Made by a program: the position numbers and the translations under genes. This document shows, in pieces, positions 1-8,375 of a DNA stretch of 64,000 nt. Source of the stretch: JAFNAG01 sp963721405. Lineage in GTDB: Bacteria; Acidobacteriota; UBA6911. Position 1 is the first letter of the stretch. Every line of letters starts with the position of its first letter. The notes below the pieces were generated by a model. The model was not told the DNA's origin. It saw only the letters and a list, made by a program, of their open reading frames with translations, and made no database searches. The stretch is from NCBI GenBank assembly GCA_963721405.1, contig CAVRJA010000014.1, forward strand, positions 1,240,001 through 1,304,000, given 5' to 3'.

Positions 1-1607
1 ATCCCAAACGGGTCCTGGGGAGCCTGGAAGCTCGACAGGCCACGGGTTTCATCCAGGGCAAGCTGAGCCGGCTCGGATACCAGGTCAGCTTCCGGCACTT
101 CGATGCGCTGATCGCCGGGCGCCGCCAGGTGGGCAGGAACATCCTGGCCTTCCGGGCCGGCACGGTCCCGGAAATCCTGGCCGCGGTGGCGCATTACGAT
201 ACGGCGCGCACGACGGTCGAGGGGGCGATGGACGACGGCGCCGGTGTGGGCGTGTTGCTGGAACTGGGGCGGGTGTTTGCGGCCGCATCACTCCGCCGCA
301 GCGTGCTGCTCATTGCCACGGACGGCGAGGAATGGGGCATGCTCGGAGCGGCGGACATCGTAGCCAGTTATCCCGAACGCAGCCGCATCGCCGCCGTTCT
401 GTCCCTCGATGGGGTGACCATCGGGGACATGGCCGCATTCCGGCTCGATTCGGAAGGGCAGCGAGGCGGGTTCTCTCCCGCGTGGCTGCGCCGGATTGCA
501 TTCCGGGCCGCCGCGGCGCAGGGACTGCCGGTGCTGGCCGCATCCGGGTTTCAGGAGGACCTGCAGCGCGCCATCGAACTCTCGCGGACGGACCAGGGGC
601 CCTTTTTGATGGCAGGCATCCCCGCGATCAACCTCGGAAGCGAATCCGTCGATGAGGCACGGGTGCGGGAAGTGTACCATTCTGCGGCAGACACCATCGC
701 CAACCTGAAGGCGGCGAGCGTCGGGCAATACGGCGCCGCGGCGGAACGCATCCTGCGCTCGATCGACGAGCTGCCCGCGATCCCGGCTGCTGCCGGCACC
801 GCCTTCCGCTGGCGTAACGACACGTTCGTTTCCGGACGCGCCATGACCCTGCTGCAATGTCTCGCTTTCCTGCCCTTCCTGGTCGTACTCTATTTTGGCT
901 GGCTGCGCTATCGCCGCTCCCTGACCGCGGAGGCGACGCTGCGCGAGGCGGCCTTTTTCCTATCGTGGCTGGCGCCGTTCGGCCTGATGTACTCCATGAT
1001 CCTCTTCTGCCGGCTCATGAGGCTTTTGCCGCAGAACAGCCTCTATCCGGGCCCGCTGAAAGACCCGATGCTGGAGAATCCCGCCTGGGGCGTGGTCGCA
1101 GCAATTGTGGGTGGGGCGGCCGTCGTCGGGACCGGCCTTCATTTCCTGACGCGATACCTGACGCGCGGCCAGCCTCGCTCGTTCGGCGCCTCCAGGACGG
1201 TGCTGAGTTTCTTCCTCCTGGCAGTCGTTCTGATTGCCCTGCTGTTCAGCCCCTACTGGGCCACGACGTTTCTGGCTCTCCCTGCGCTGGTCTGGGCGAC
1301 CGTCGAACGGGGGCGGAGTCCGGGCCGGCGCGTGGCCGGCGCGTTGGCGATCCTGGCTGCCGGTCTCGGGTTTTATGCCGCACTGTTTTTCTCGGATCGC
1401 AGTCTCGGAACCGACGCAGGCTTGGATATCATCTGGGTTGCGGTGCTGGGCCTGAGCAACGGCATGCTGCAGTGGAAGGGATATTTCCTCGCGGCATCGG
1501 CGGTTGTGCTCGGCCTGCGCTTCCTGTCTCTCCAGCTTTCCAGGCTTACTGCGTCTTCTCTTCCGGGCGCTCCAGGACGCTGCCGCGAACCGCATCAGCC
1601 CGCTTGA
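1..1607 (+). CDS. M28-family metallopeptidase with C-terminal membrane domain, 5'-truncated
   Basis: The frame is open from base 3, so the N-terminus lies outside the window; 534 codons are visible. Zinc-peptidase signatures of the M28 aminopeptidase family appear in order: AHYDT (His about visible residue 64), DDGAG (Asp 77-78), DGEEWG (Glu 109-110), SLDG (Asp 136) and VYHSAADT (His 226). These match the usual His-Asp-Glu-Asp-His metal-ligand pattern. After about residue 280 come some seven hydrophobic segments, so the peptidase domain is tethered to the membrane and presumably works outside the cytoplasm, probably trimming N-terminal residues from peptides. Membrane-anchored M28 enzymes are known; the substrate cannot be inferred. 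The last 62 bases overlap the end of the convergent MFS gene. Confidence 0.85.
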   Translation, partial: PKRVLGSLEARQATGFIQGKLSRLGYQVSFRHFDALIAGRRQVGRNILAFRAGTVPEILAAVAHYDTARTTVEGAMDDGAGVGVLLELGRVFAAASLRRSVLLIATDGEEWGMLGAADIVASYPERSRIAAVLSLDGVTIGDMAAFRLDSEGQRGGFSPAWLRRIAFRAAAAQGLPVLAASGFQEDLQRAIELSRTDQGPFLMAGIPAINLGSESVDEARVREVYHSAADTIANLKAASVGQYGAAAERILRSIDELPAIPAAAGTAFRWRNDTFVSGRAMTLLQCLAFLPFLVVLYFGWLRYRRSLTAEATLREAAFFLSWLAPFGLMYSMILFCRLMRLLPQNSLYPGPLKDPMLENPAWGVVAAIVGGAAVVGTGLHFLTRYLTRGQPRSFGASRTVLSFFLLAVVLIALLFSPYWATTFLALPALVWATVERGRSPGRRVAGALAILAAGLGFYAALFFSDRSLGTDAGLDIIWVAVLGLSNGMLQWKGYFLAASAVVLGLRFLSLQLSRLTASSLPGAPGRCREPHQPA

Positions 1608-2874
1608 GCAGGAGGGCAAACACCAGCCCCGCCAGTCCCAGGGAAGCGAACATGAGCTGGGAGCTGGTGTAGGAACTGGTTTGGTGGGCCAGCAGCCCGT
1701 TCAGGTAAGGGAACAGGGCCAGCCCCATGTTCTGGATCATCGTCGTCAATCCGAACGCCGTGCCCACTTTCTCCTTGGCCACCAGCAGCGGGATCGACGG
1801 CCACATGGCCGCGGGGACCAGCACGAAGGCGCTGCCGAGCAGGATCATCGGGAGCCGCGGATCTAGTTGGGTCAGGCCGAGAACGAGGTGGCTGACGATC
1901 AGCAGTGCGGACCCGAGGATCATCAGCGAGGCGCGCCTGCCGATGCGGTCCACCAGGCGGCCCGCGAACGGCGCGAACAGCATGGAGGCGAAGATCGGGA
2001 TGCTGGTGATACCCGGGGCGGTGGTGAACATGTGGAACAGGTTGAAAAACGCCTGGTAGATAAAGCCGCCCCCGCCCGGCTGAATATCCGGGATTCCCCA
2101 CTTGGTGGCGATCAGGTTCGTGGAGAGCGCCGTGAAGGGGAAAATGGCGGAATAGAACGTCAGGCACAGCAGCGTCACATACCAATAGGTGTTCGTAAAG
2201 GCGCGCACGTCGGCAAATACGATCTTATCGCCCGCCCCCTCTGTCTTTATTTTCAGCAGAACTTCGCCCCTGCGATCCATGGCATTGGAGACCAGGTTGC
2301 AGAGCAGAGAGAGTACGCACAGAAAAAACGCGGCCCACAGGGCGGAGCGGAAGTTGCCGAAGTAGTTCGCGATCAGCGCCTCGGTGTTGAAGGAAAAGAG
2401 CGTCCCCAGGCGGCTGATGGTGAGCGCGACCCCGAACGAAAGAGCCAGCTCTCTCCCCTTGAACCACTTCGACAGGATCGCCAGCTGGGCTACGACCAGC
2501 GATTCCGACCCGGCGCCGAAGACGAGACGCCCGGCGAAAAGCATCCAGGAAGACTGGGCCAGGGCCACGATCAGCGCTCCCAGCGTCACCAGCAGGGAAA
2601 AAAGAAAAGAGGCCCGTCTCGTGCCCAACCGGTCGGTGATGACGCCGCCGAAGAAGACGATCGCGATGGCGGCGATCGAATAGGCGGAATAAAGGCTGCC
2701 GATGGTCCCCGTGGTGAGGCCGAGCGCCTGGATCAGGATATTCTCTATTGCGCCGATCGAGTCATAGGCGAAATAGGAGCCGAAGGTCAGCATGCTGACG
2801 AACAGCAGCAGGGTGAAACGGTACAGCCGTGTCGAGGGGTGGAAGGAGGAGACCGTCGCGGGGGGCTGGCTCAT
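1546..2874 (-). CDS. MFS transporter, 12-TM, substrate unknown
   Basis: A 442-residue protein with about twelve hydrophobic segments. It has major-facilitator loop motifs: VITDRLGTRR after TM2 and GRLVDRIGRR in the second half, both variants of the family G-x3-D-R-x-G-R-R loop. The start ATG at 2874 has an AAAGGA ribosome site seven bases upstream. The long, partly charged loop between TM6 and TM7 (RRGEVLLKIKTEG) is typical. Inner-membrane secondary transport is secure from family knowledge; the substrate is not. The gene stands alone and runs tail-to-tail into the M28 peptidase, with the two coding ends overlapping by 62 bp. Confidence 0.85.
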   Translation of the reverse strand: MSQPPATVSSFHPSTRLYRFTLLLFVSMLTFGSYFAYDSIGAIENILIQALGLTTGTIGSLYSAYSIAAIAIVFFGGVITDRLGTRRASFLFSLLVTLGALIVALAQSSWMLFAGRLVFGAGSESLVVAQLAILSKWFKGRELALSFGVALTISRLGTLFSFNTEALIANYFGNFRSALWAAFFLCVLSLLCNLVSNAMDRRGEVLLKIKTEGAGDKIVFADVRAFTNTYWYVTLLCLTFYSAIFPFTALSTNLIATKWGIPDIQPGGGGFIYQAFFNLFHMFTTAPGITSIPIFASMLFAPFAGRLVDRIGRRASLMILGSALLIVSHLVLGLTQLDPRLPMILLGSAFVLVPAAMWPSIPLLVAKEKVGTAFGLTTMIQNMGLALFPYLNGLLAHQTSSYTSSQLMFASLGLAGLVFALLLKRADAVRGSVLERPEEKTQ

Positions 2875-3161
2875 GAAATATCCTTTTGAGATAGTGACAG
2901 TTGGATCAGCCTAAACAAATTCGCATCCAAACGCAAGGCGATTGGCCCGCCTTCGAGAACAGAGTTGAGCCTTTCGTTCATGAATGATTCGGGTTAAGAT
3001 CCGGCCAGATCGAACAGCGCAGTTACCGTCCTTGGACGGGAGGGGCCAAAGTTCAAGCTCATGCGGGCGATCATCGCCCTGGCCGGAACCATTTCGTGAG
3101 GAGGCATCATTCTCCAGCGGGGACGGGCTTCAGCCGGCTTATGTCACCCAGGGGCATACAG

Positions 3162-3485
3162 CTATTTTCTTTTGTTGAGGCCGGGTTGCAGCGGGTGATA
3201 AATGAGGCGTTCCACGGGCATCCCTTGCAGCAGGTGCTCCGTGAAAATCTGGTCGGCGTCTTCCACCCTCACCGCGCAATACCAGACGTTGTCGGGATAC
3301 ACTACGACCATGGGCCCGTTTCCACACTGGCCCATGCAGCCGGCATGATTGATCCGTATGGAAGATTCGAGGCCCGCCTGCCTCACCAATTCCTTCAGGC
3401 GGGTGTGCACGGCGATGGACCCGCCTTCGACGGGGCACACTTTGCCACCGGTGCAAACGAAAACATGTTTTTCAAAAGGAACCAT
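3162..3485 (-). CDS. Thioredoxin-like [2Fe-2S] ferredoxin
   Basis: This 107-residue protein has the signature of thioredoxin-fold [2Fe-2S] ferredoxins: HVFVCTGG (Cys11), Cys17, then GCMGQCGNGP (Cys50, Cys54) followed by VVYPDNVWY. The four cysteines are at the spacing expected for the cluster. The frame stays open upstream to 3638, but that extension (start about 3638) lacks family similarity, so ATG 3485 is chosen; its ribosome site is weak. The likely role is one-electron transfer or cluster storage in the cytoplasm. The divergent neighbour is YgfZ-like, itself tied to Fe-S enzyme maintenance, so a shared Fe-S role is an inference from context. The tail includes an extra Cys70. Confidence 0.85.
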   Translation of the reverse strand: MVPFEKHVFVCTGGKVCPVEGGSIAVHTRLKELVRQAGLESSIRINHAGCMGQCGNGPMVVVYPDNVWYCAVRVEDADQIFTEHLLQGMPVERLIYHPLQPGLNKRK

Positions 3486-3629
3486 CTGACGCCACCACTT
3501 TTTGATCGTGCAAAAAGCGCAAACCCGACCTGTACGCGAACGCAACCTGCACGGATCTCCTGCCGGTCGATTCAGCCCGGAAGGCCGCGCGCTCCCCAGC
3601 AGCACAGCGCCGCCGGGGTGGACGACAAA

Positions 3630-3658
3630 TTGTATCACCGCATTGCGCCCGCTAGAAT
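3630..3658 (+). promoter_or_regulatory. Candidate sigma70 promoter for the YgfZ-like gene
   Basis: TTGTAT (3630-3635), a 17-base spacer and TAGAAT (3653-3658) stand just ahead of the GGAGG ribosome site (3667-3671) and ATG 3680. Spacing is ideal and the -10 box matches at five of six positions. The -35 box is only half matched, so the call is tentative. A start near 3665 would give a very short leader. Confidence 0.4.
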
Positions 3659-3679
3659 TCAGTTTTGGAGGTTCCCCTG

Positions 3680-4759
3680 ATGTCGAGAGTCACTCCGTTG
3701 CATGAACTCGAGACCGGCGCCGGCGCGAAGTTCGAGCCTTTCGGCGGCTGGGAGGCAGCCGCGCGATTCGGCGATCCGCTCGCCGAATACGACGCGCTTC
3801 GTCACGGGACTGCGGTTGTGGATTTATGCTTCCTCGGCAAACTGCGTGCCTCGGGAAAAGACAGGCTCCGCTACCTGAACAGCATGCTCACGAACGACGT
3901 CCGGAAGCTCGGGCCGGGATCAGGCTGCTACGCGGCTCTTCTGACACGCCAGGGGCACATGGAATCCGACCTGTGGATTCACACCTTCGCCGATGAATAC
4001 TGGCTGGAGTGCCCGCCCGGCACGAACGCCCAGGTCCTGGCCACACTCCAGAAGCACATCGTCAGCGACAAGGTGGACCTGGAGGATTTCACCGACCGGT
4101 ACGGCGTGATTTCGCTGCAGGGGCCTGAATCAGGGCAGATCATGGAACGTACGGTAGAAACCTCGCTCACGATGCTGCGGCCGTTCGACCACCTCATAAT
4201 CGGCGGGCGCGAGGGGAACCGGGTCGTAGTTCGTCAGGACCGCACGGGACGGGCAGGTTATGATCTTTGGCTGCCCCGGGCGGTGTTGGAGGAGGTGTGG
4301 AGACGCCTGGTGGAAAGCGAAAAAGTCCGGCCCGCCGGCATCACGGCCTTGAATTGGATCCGGACCGAAGCGGGGATTCCCTGGTATGGGATCGACATGG
4401 ACGACCGGACCCTGCCTATGGAGGTGGGGCTCGAGTCGGCAATCAGCATGACCAAAGGGTGCTATCGAGGTCAGGAAATTGTCGCGCGAATCACTCACCG
4501 CGGCCACCTGGACCGCGGATTGGGAGGCATCGCGATCGAGGCCCCAGAAATCCCCGCCAAAGGGGCCGAGGTTCGTTCCCAGGGGACGAGGATCGGTGAG
4601 GTGACTTCCGCTATCCGGTCCCCGCGCCTGGACAAGCCCCTGGCGCTGGCGATCCTGAAAAGGCCGTTTCTGCAACCTGCAACTCCATTGGAAGTGGACT
4701 GCGGCGGCGTATTCCGGTCCGGCAGCGTGCTCTCGTTGCCCCTGCCGCAGGATCCGTGA
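3680..4759 (+). CDS. ygfZ: YgfZ/GcvT-like folate-binding protein
   Basis: This 359-residue protein belongs to the aminomethyltransferase (GcvT) fold. It carries the YgfZ signature KGCYRGQE at residues 259-266 with the conserved Cys261, which separates YgfZ from true glycine-cleavage T proteins. YgfZ binds tetrahydrofolate and helps maintain certain Fe-S enzymes such as MiaB in E. coli; that role is family knowledge. ATG 3680 is chosen over an upstream TTG (3665) because GGAGG lies eight bases before it. No gcvH or gcvP gene is nearby, arguing against a glycine-cleavage role. The divergent neighbour is a [2Fe-2S] ferredoxin; the downstream neighbour is the convergent SirB1-like gene, 12 bases away. 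Confidence 0.85.
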   Translation: MSRVTPLHELETGAGAKFEPFGGWEAAARFGDPLAEYDALRHGTAVVDLCFLGKLRASGKDRLRYLNSMLTNDVRKLGPGSGCYAALLTRQGHMESDLWIHTFADEYWLECPPGTNAQVLATLQKHIVSDKVDLEDFTDRYGVISLQGPESGQIMERTVETSLTMLRPFDHLIIGGREGNRVVVRQDRTGRAGYDLWLPRAVLEEVWRRLVESEKVRPAGITALNWIRTEAGIPWYGIDMDDRTLPMEVGLESAISMTKGCYRGQEIVARITHRGHLDRGLGGIAIEAPEIPAKGAEVRSQGTRIGEVTSAIRSPRLDKPLALAILKRPFLQPATPLEVDCGGVFRSGSVLSLPLPQDP

Positions 4760-4771
4760 CCTTCCCGGCCT

Positions 4772-5614
4772 TCAATTGGTGCAGGCGACGACACCCCGGA
4801 GGGTCTTGATGTGCGCTTCGATGTAAGCGGAGTCTTCCGGGGAACTGGCGTGTTTGAGGTAGTGCTCCAGGTCGGCGAGCGCCTTGGAGAAGAGGCTGGT
4901 CTGCATGTAGAGCAGGCCGCGATCGCGGATTTCCGACAGGATTCCCGGATTGATCAGGAGAATCCGGTCCACGACCGAAAGGGCCTTGAAGTGCTCCTCG
5001 CGCTGGTAATAGATGCCCTTGAGGTTGAACAGCATGCGGCTGATGATGGACCTTTTCTCCATCGGGTACAGGAAAGCCGGTTGCACCGGGACGGAGCCGC
5101 CGTAGACACGGTCCAGCAACTCCTGGCAGTCTTCCACCGTGAGCACCCGCCCGTTGTTGAATGGGTCGATGAGCGTCTCCCGTTCGTTTGACATGCACTT
5201 GACAATGAAATGCCCGGGGAAGCCCACGCCATGGACTGGGAAATCGATGCGGCGTGCAACCTCCATGAAGATCACCGAGAGCGAAATGGGAATCCCCTGC
5301 TTGCGATCCAGCACCTCGTTCAGGTAGCTGTTGCGAGGATCGTAGTAGTCATCGGCGTTGCCCCGCAGAGCTTCCTGCACGAACAGGGCCTCGTTGAGGC
5401 ATTCCAGGAGGTTGCCGGGGGAGCGGTCCCTTCCCGCGAGCACTTCCGTGCGGGCCGCGAGCGTGTCCAATTTGCGAAGATAAGAATTGATGTCGAGTGA
5501 GGGATATTCTTCCAGCCCGATCGACAACGCGGCACGGTCAAGCGGAAAGACGGACTCATCCAGCTCAGCCAGGGCAGAAAATGCGTGCCTGGCATTCAGA
5601 CTCTCGACAATCAC
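4772..5614 (-). CDS. SirB1-like transglutaminase-fold protein with TPR tail
   Basis: A 280-residue cytoplasmic protein of the SirB1 family. The N-terminal half has the transglutaminase-like block with NEALFVQE, GIPISLSVIFMEVARR and GVGFPGHFIVK, and then IDPFNNGR. The C-terminal 90 residues form TPR-like helical repeats (GIYYQREEHFKAL, RGLLYMQTSLFSKALADL). Translation starts at GTG 5614, supported by GAGGAG six bases upstream. Family members are widespread and often lie near peptide-release-factor genes, but their biochemical function is unsettled. The start-site GTG and the isolated position do not add functional clues. Confidence 0.8.
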   Translation of the reverse strand: MIVESLNARHAFSALAELDESVFPLDRAALSIGLEEYPSLDINSYLRKLDTLAARTEVLAGRDRSPGNLLECLNEALFVQEALRGNADDYYDPRNSYLNEVLDRKQGIPISLSVIFMEVARRIDFPVHGVGFPGHFIVKCMSNERETLIDPFNNGRVLTVEDCQELLDRVYGGSVPVQPAFLYPMEKRSIISRMLFNLKGIYYQREEHFKALSVVDRILLINPGILSEIRDRGLLYMQTSLFSKALADLEHYLKHASSPEDSAYIEAHIKTLRGVVACTN

Positions 5615-5819
5615 GGCCGCTCCTCGAAATTGACACCCTCGGCAAGGCTTCTTCCGCCGGCGCGGTGAACAGGCTACTTATATCAGGCGGGTATCCGTGC
5701 GGCAAGCCGAAACGAATCGCCGCACACCTCACATGCTGAAGTCCGTGCCCAGTGTGAAAAATCGCGTGGGGAAGGGCTGTAGTCCGCGCCCACTTGTGAA
5801 AAAGAGAAGATGAAGTCTC

Positions 5820-5952
5820 CATGTGGGGACGGGCTTCCTCCCGTCCAATGCTGCCGTTCGGTCTGCCCCGCCGATTCCCAGGATGGTGGTTCATTCCGGG
5901 CTAAGTCATCCGACTGGAAGAGCCGCACGGGCCGAAGCCCATGCCCACATGT
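5820..5952. repeat. Inverted repeat with GGGGACGGGCTT arms
   Basis: A 17-base arm at 5820-5836 (CATGTGGGGACGGGCTT) is matched by its near-perfect inverse at 5936-5952 (AAGCCCATGCCCACATG), about 100 bases apart. The core GGGGACGGGCTT recurs once more at about 3119-3130. A related phrase (GGGACAGGATTCAGCCC) sits at 5974-5990. This looks like a dispersed non-coding palindromic repeat; no open frame or transposase accompanies it. Confidence 0.6.
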
Positions 5953-6041
5953 GAAAGAACGGATTCCCGTAGGGACAGGATTCAGCCCGATCCCGCTGAT
6001 CGGTCTACTCCATCAATTTCGAAGGAAGGACTCACTGAGTT

Positions 6042-6356
6042 AGTTTCTGTCGCGAAACTCCCTGGCAGCGAAATCGGCGCGCAAGATGTCGGCCCCGGAG
6101 GGGCCGCAGAGAGTAGCCGGGGGCAAGCGCGCAACGCGCAGCCCCCGGTAGGATATTTCACGGCGAAGAGCCCCGGAGGGGCGACAGAAGCCTATGGCGC
6201 ACATAGTCTTTCGCCCCTGCCGGGGCTTGTTTAAATGCAACTTCCTACCGGGGGCCGCGCGTCGCTGAAAAGCGCGCCGCTTGCCCCCGGCTACTCTCTG
6301 GCGCCCCACTGGGGCGCTGTGCGCTGTGGCCGAACTCGAGTTACGCGGCAGAAACC
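6042..6356. repeat. MITE-like element with shared GTTTCTGTCGCG termini
   Basis: The left end, AGTTTCTGTCGCGAAACTC (6042-6060), and right end, GAGTTACGCGGCAGAAACC (6338-6356), are inverted copies with 16 of 19 bases matching. The same terminal sequence bounds the elements at 44004 and 56203, but the interior here is different: nested GC-rich palindromes rather than hexamer arms. There is no open frame of interest inside. Together with the other copies it suggests a family of non-autonomous elements sharing ends. Confidence 0.55.
6107..6300. repeat. Nested GC-rich inverted repeat
   Basis: The outer arms are 6107-6153 and 6242-6300. They share CAGAGAGTAGCCGGGGGC plus five more identical bases and, further in, CCCCCGGTAGGA. 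An inner hairpin pairs AGCCCCGGAGGGGCG (6169-6183) with CGCCCCTGCCGGGGCT (about 6212-6227). Transcribed from either side it would fold into a very stable nested hairpin, so it could act as a terminator or as a REP-like nucleoid site. It fills most of the space between the SirB1-like and glycine-zipper genes. Confidence 0.75.
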
Positions 6357-6475
6357 GGGTATGGAACTCCGGCCTTTGCGGAAGGGGTTTCAATGCGGTC
6401 AAGCTGTGCCGCGAACGGCCGGCCCGGAAGCCCGCGGCCCCCCGCCGATTCCGTCTCCGCGTCGGAGTCAGCGCC

Positions 6476-7339
6476 CTATTGGCGGTCGAGAACCAGCGCG
6501 TGTTCCAGTTTGAATTGGAGCAGCGTTTCTGCCGGCACTTTGATGATCTGTCCTTTTGTCAGGACCTGTACTCCGGTTCCGACCGCAGCACCCGTGGCCG
6601 CGCCTACTGCCGCCCCTTTGCCGCCGCCGGCGACCGCTCCTATGATGGCGCCGAGTGCCGCAACTCCGCCGACTGTCTTGGCTGTCTGGGTGGACCGGTT
6701 GGCGCCCACCTCGCTATAGTCCGAGGTGCGGACAACGTAACTCTTGCCGTTGACCTTCAGCGAAGTGAGCTCGAGGATCAGTTCCGATTGGCCCGTGAGC
6801 TTTCCCGACGCCCTGGCATAGGCGATTGTTCCTTTGACCTCCGTGCCTCTCGGAACGATCACCTGATTGCCCGACATCAGCGGTTCGTCAAGTACGGCGT
6901 CAAACTCGTCGCCGACCTTGTTGCGGTCAGTGTCGATCGGGGCGGTGGTGCGGATTGTCAAAGCCGTGCCCTCGGGAAACGTTACCGTGGCATCTCCGAC
7001 CGCGGGAACGGGAACGGCAGCCGGTTGCACGACGGGCTGTGTCGCAGCCGGCTGGGGTTTTGCCGTCGCCTGTGCCGCCGGTTGCGCCGCACGAGCGGCG
7101 GCGGTGGGCGTCGGCGCGGGCGTGGCGAGTTCAGGCTCCTGGAAGATGATCTGACCGACCTCCGCCGTATTGAAGCTCTGGACCCGGTCAAGGATGCGGA
7201 ATTCGACGACGTAGGCGTCGCCCCGCAAGAATTTGCCCGAGTATCTTTGGCCGTTCTTGAGAATAATCTGATCCGCAAACGCAATCGTGCCAAACATTAC
7301 AGGCAGCATAAATGCAGCAAATAAATATTTGATTTTCAT
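6476..7339 (-). CDS. Secreted glycine-zipper protein, function unknown
   Basis: This 287-residue protein starts at ATG 7339 behind GGGAGAGG; an in-frame upstream start (7399) has no such site. Residues 1-22 form a signal peptide ending at FADQ. A short SH3-like segment (IILKNGQRYSGKFLRGDAY) follows, then an Ala/Pro/Gln-rich linker at about 75-120. A beta-rich domain (about 125-225) comes next, and then a glycine zipper (GAVAGGGKGAAVGAATGAAVG) near the C-terminus. It is therefore periplasmic or outer-membrane attached. I recognise the architecture as a conserved hypothetical of acidobacteria but know no function. The Gly-zipper could insert in or span a membrane. Confidence 0.75.
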   Translation of the reverse strand: MKIKYLFAAFMLPVMFGTIAFADQIILKNGQRYSGKFLRGDAYVVEFRILDRVQSFNTAEVGQIIFQEPELATPAPTPTAAARAAQPAAQATAKPQPAATQPVVQPAAVPVPAVGDATVTFPEGTALTIRTTAPIDTDRNKVGDEFDAVLDEPLMSGNQVIVPRGTEVKGTIAYARASGKLTGQSELILELTSLKVNGKSYVVRTSDYSEVGANRSTQTAKTVGGVAALGAIIGAVAGGGKGAAVGAATGAAVGTGVQVLTKGQIIKVPAETLLQFKLEHALVLDRQ

Positions 7340-7664
7340 GAGCCTCTCCCAGTCTGGATGGCAGCGTTCCGATGCCGGATAGATCACCCTGCCATGCAAT
7401 GATCATAGGACGACAGCCGGCCGGCAGGTGTTCAGAATTTCCGGCGGATCGTTCGCTACCAGCAACAGCGAACTGCGCCCTTTTCAAATGTTAGGAGCGG
7501 GAGGGCCGGAAATCAAGTAACAGTGCCGGGATCCGGCGGCAGGGAGGCGATCCTGCTTTACGGCGATTGGGCCGCAACCGACAATTTCGCACTCACGAGC
7601 CTCGCTGCGAACGTGCTAAACTTCCACAAGATTCGGTCGTTTCTGTGCATCGAAATCCTGGTGA
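7340..7664. other. Divergent intergenic region, no recognised element
   Basis: This 325-base gap lies between the divergent glycine-zipper and RsbW-like genes and must hold their promoters. I see no convincing sigma70 pair, operator or RNA structure, only a GC-rich palindrome (AGCCGGCCGGC, about 7414-7424). Confidence 0.4.
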
Positions 7665-8135
7665 ATGCAAAGGGCGCCGGCACGAATGACATCAGATGAT
7701 GCATCCGACTCCTGCCAATTTGAGAGTGATCGGCTCCTTCTGCGCCTCGACGTGACGTTTGCCGCCGAAATCAGCGCCATCACGCCGGTGGTGGAGCGGA
7801 TACTCGCCCTTGCGAACGAAACCAGCTGCATTGCCGGCAAGGAATTCGAGGTCCGGCTCGCCCTGCGGGAGGCGTTGACCAACGCCGTAATCCATGGCGC
7901 CAGGCAGGACCCCAGCAAGATGGTGCAAGTCACTGCTTCCTGTGACCAGTCGCGCGGAATCCTGATCGTCGTCCGGGACCCGGGCCAGGGCTTCGATCCC
8001 GGTTCAATCCCCAGTCCCATCGAGGGCGAACGGATTTTCGCGGCGCACGGCCGCGGCATCTTCCTGATCAACCAACTGATGGATGAAGTGCGCTTCAAGC
8101 GTGGCGGTACGGAAATCCACATGCTCAAGAAATGA
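7665..8135 (+). CDS. RsbW-like serine kinase / anti-sigma regulator (HATPase_c)
   Basis: The protein has 156 residues with the GHKL ATPase boxes of the RsbW/SpoIIAB group: EALTNAVIHGA (N box), RDPGQGFDP (G1 box) and AHGRGIFLINQLMDEV (G2 region). Such proteins either bind a sigma factor or phosphorylate an anti-anti-sigma partner. Neither an RsbV partner nor a sigma factor gene is adjacent, so the target must be encoded elsewhere. The start is uncertain: ATG 7665 is given, but ATG 7686 is equally plausible and neither has a strong ribosome site. Confidence 0.8.
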   Translation: MQRAPARMTSDDASDSCQFESDRLLLRLDVTFAAEISAITPVVERILALANETSCIAGKEFEVRLALREALTNAVIHGARQDPSKMVQVTASCDQSRGILIVVRDPGQGFDPGSIPSPIEGERIFAAHGRGIFLINQLMDEVRFKRGGTEIHMLKK

Positions 8136-8195
8136 AGATCGTCCGGTCGCGTGCCGGAAAACGAAATACCTGCCGATTACCCTCGTATTTTCCCG

Positions 8196-8224
8196 TTGAA
8201 ATCAATTTTGTTTCGTACTAAATA
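8196..8224 (+). promoter_or_regulatory. Candidate promoter for the HlyD/permease operon
   Basis: TTGAAA (8196-8201), a 17-base gap and TAAATA (8219-8224) lie in the only AT-rich patch ahead of the four-gene export operon. The -10 match is imperfect. It would give a leader of about 150 bases containing a short GGCGCCGTGCGGCGTC hairpin near 8262. Confidence 0.35.
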
Positions 8225-8375
8225 ATTAGAACTAAATTCCAGCAATAATATTTGAACCTTATGGCGCCGTGCGGCGTCTAAAGGGGGGATCAAACGTGCA
8301 ATTCGCTTGCAGTGTGTTTCCCTTGCACTGCCTCCATCCGCGATAACGGACAGCAATATTCCTGCGAGGGATGCC

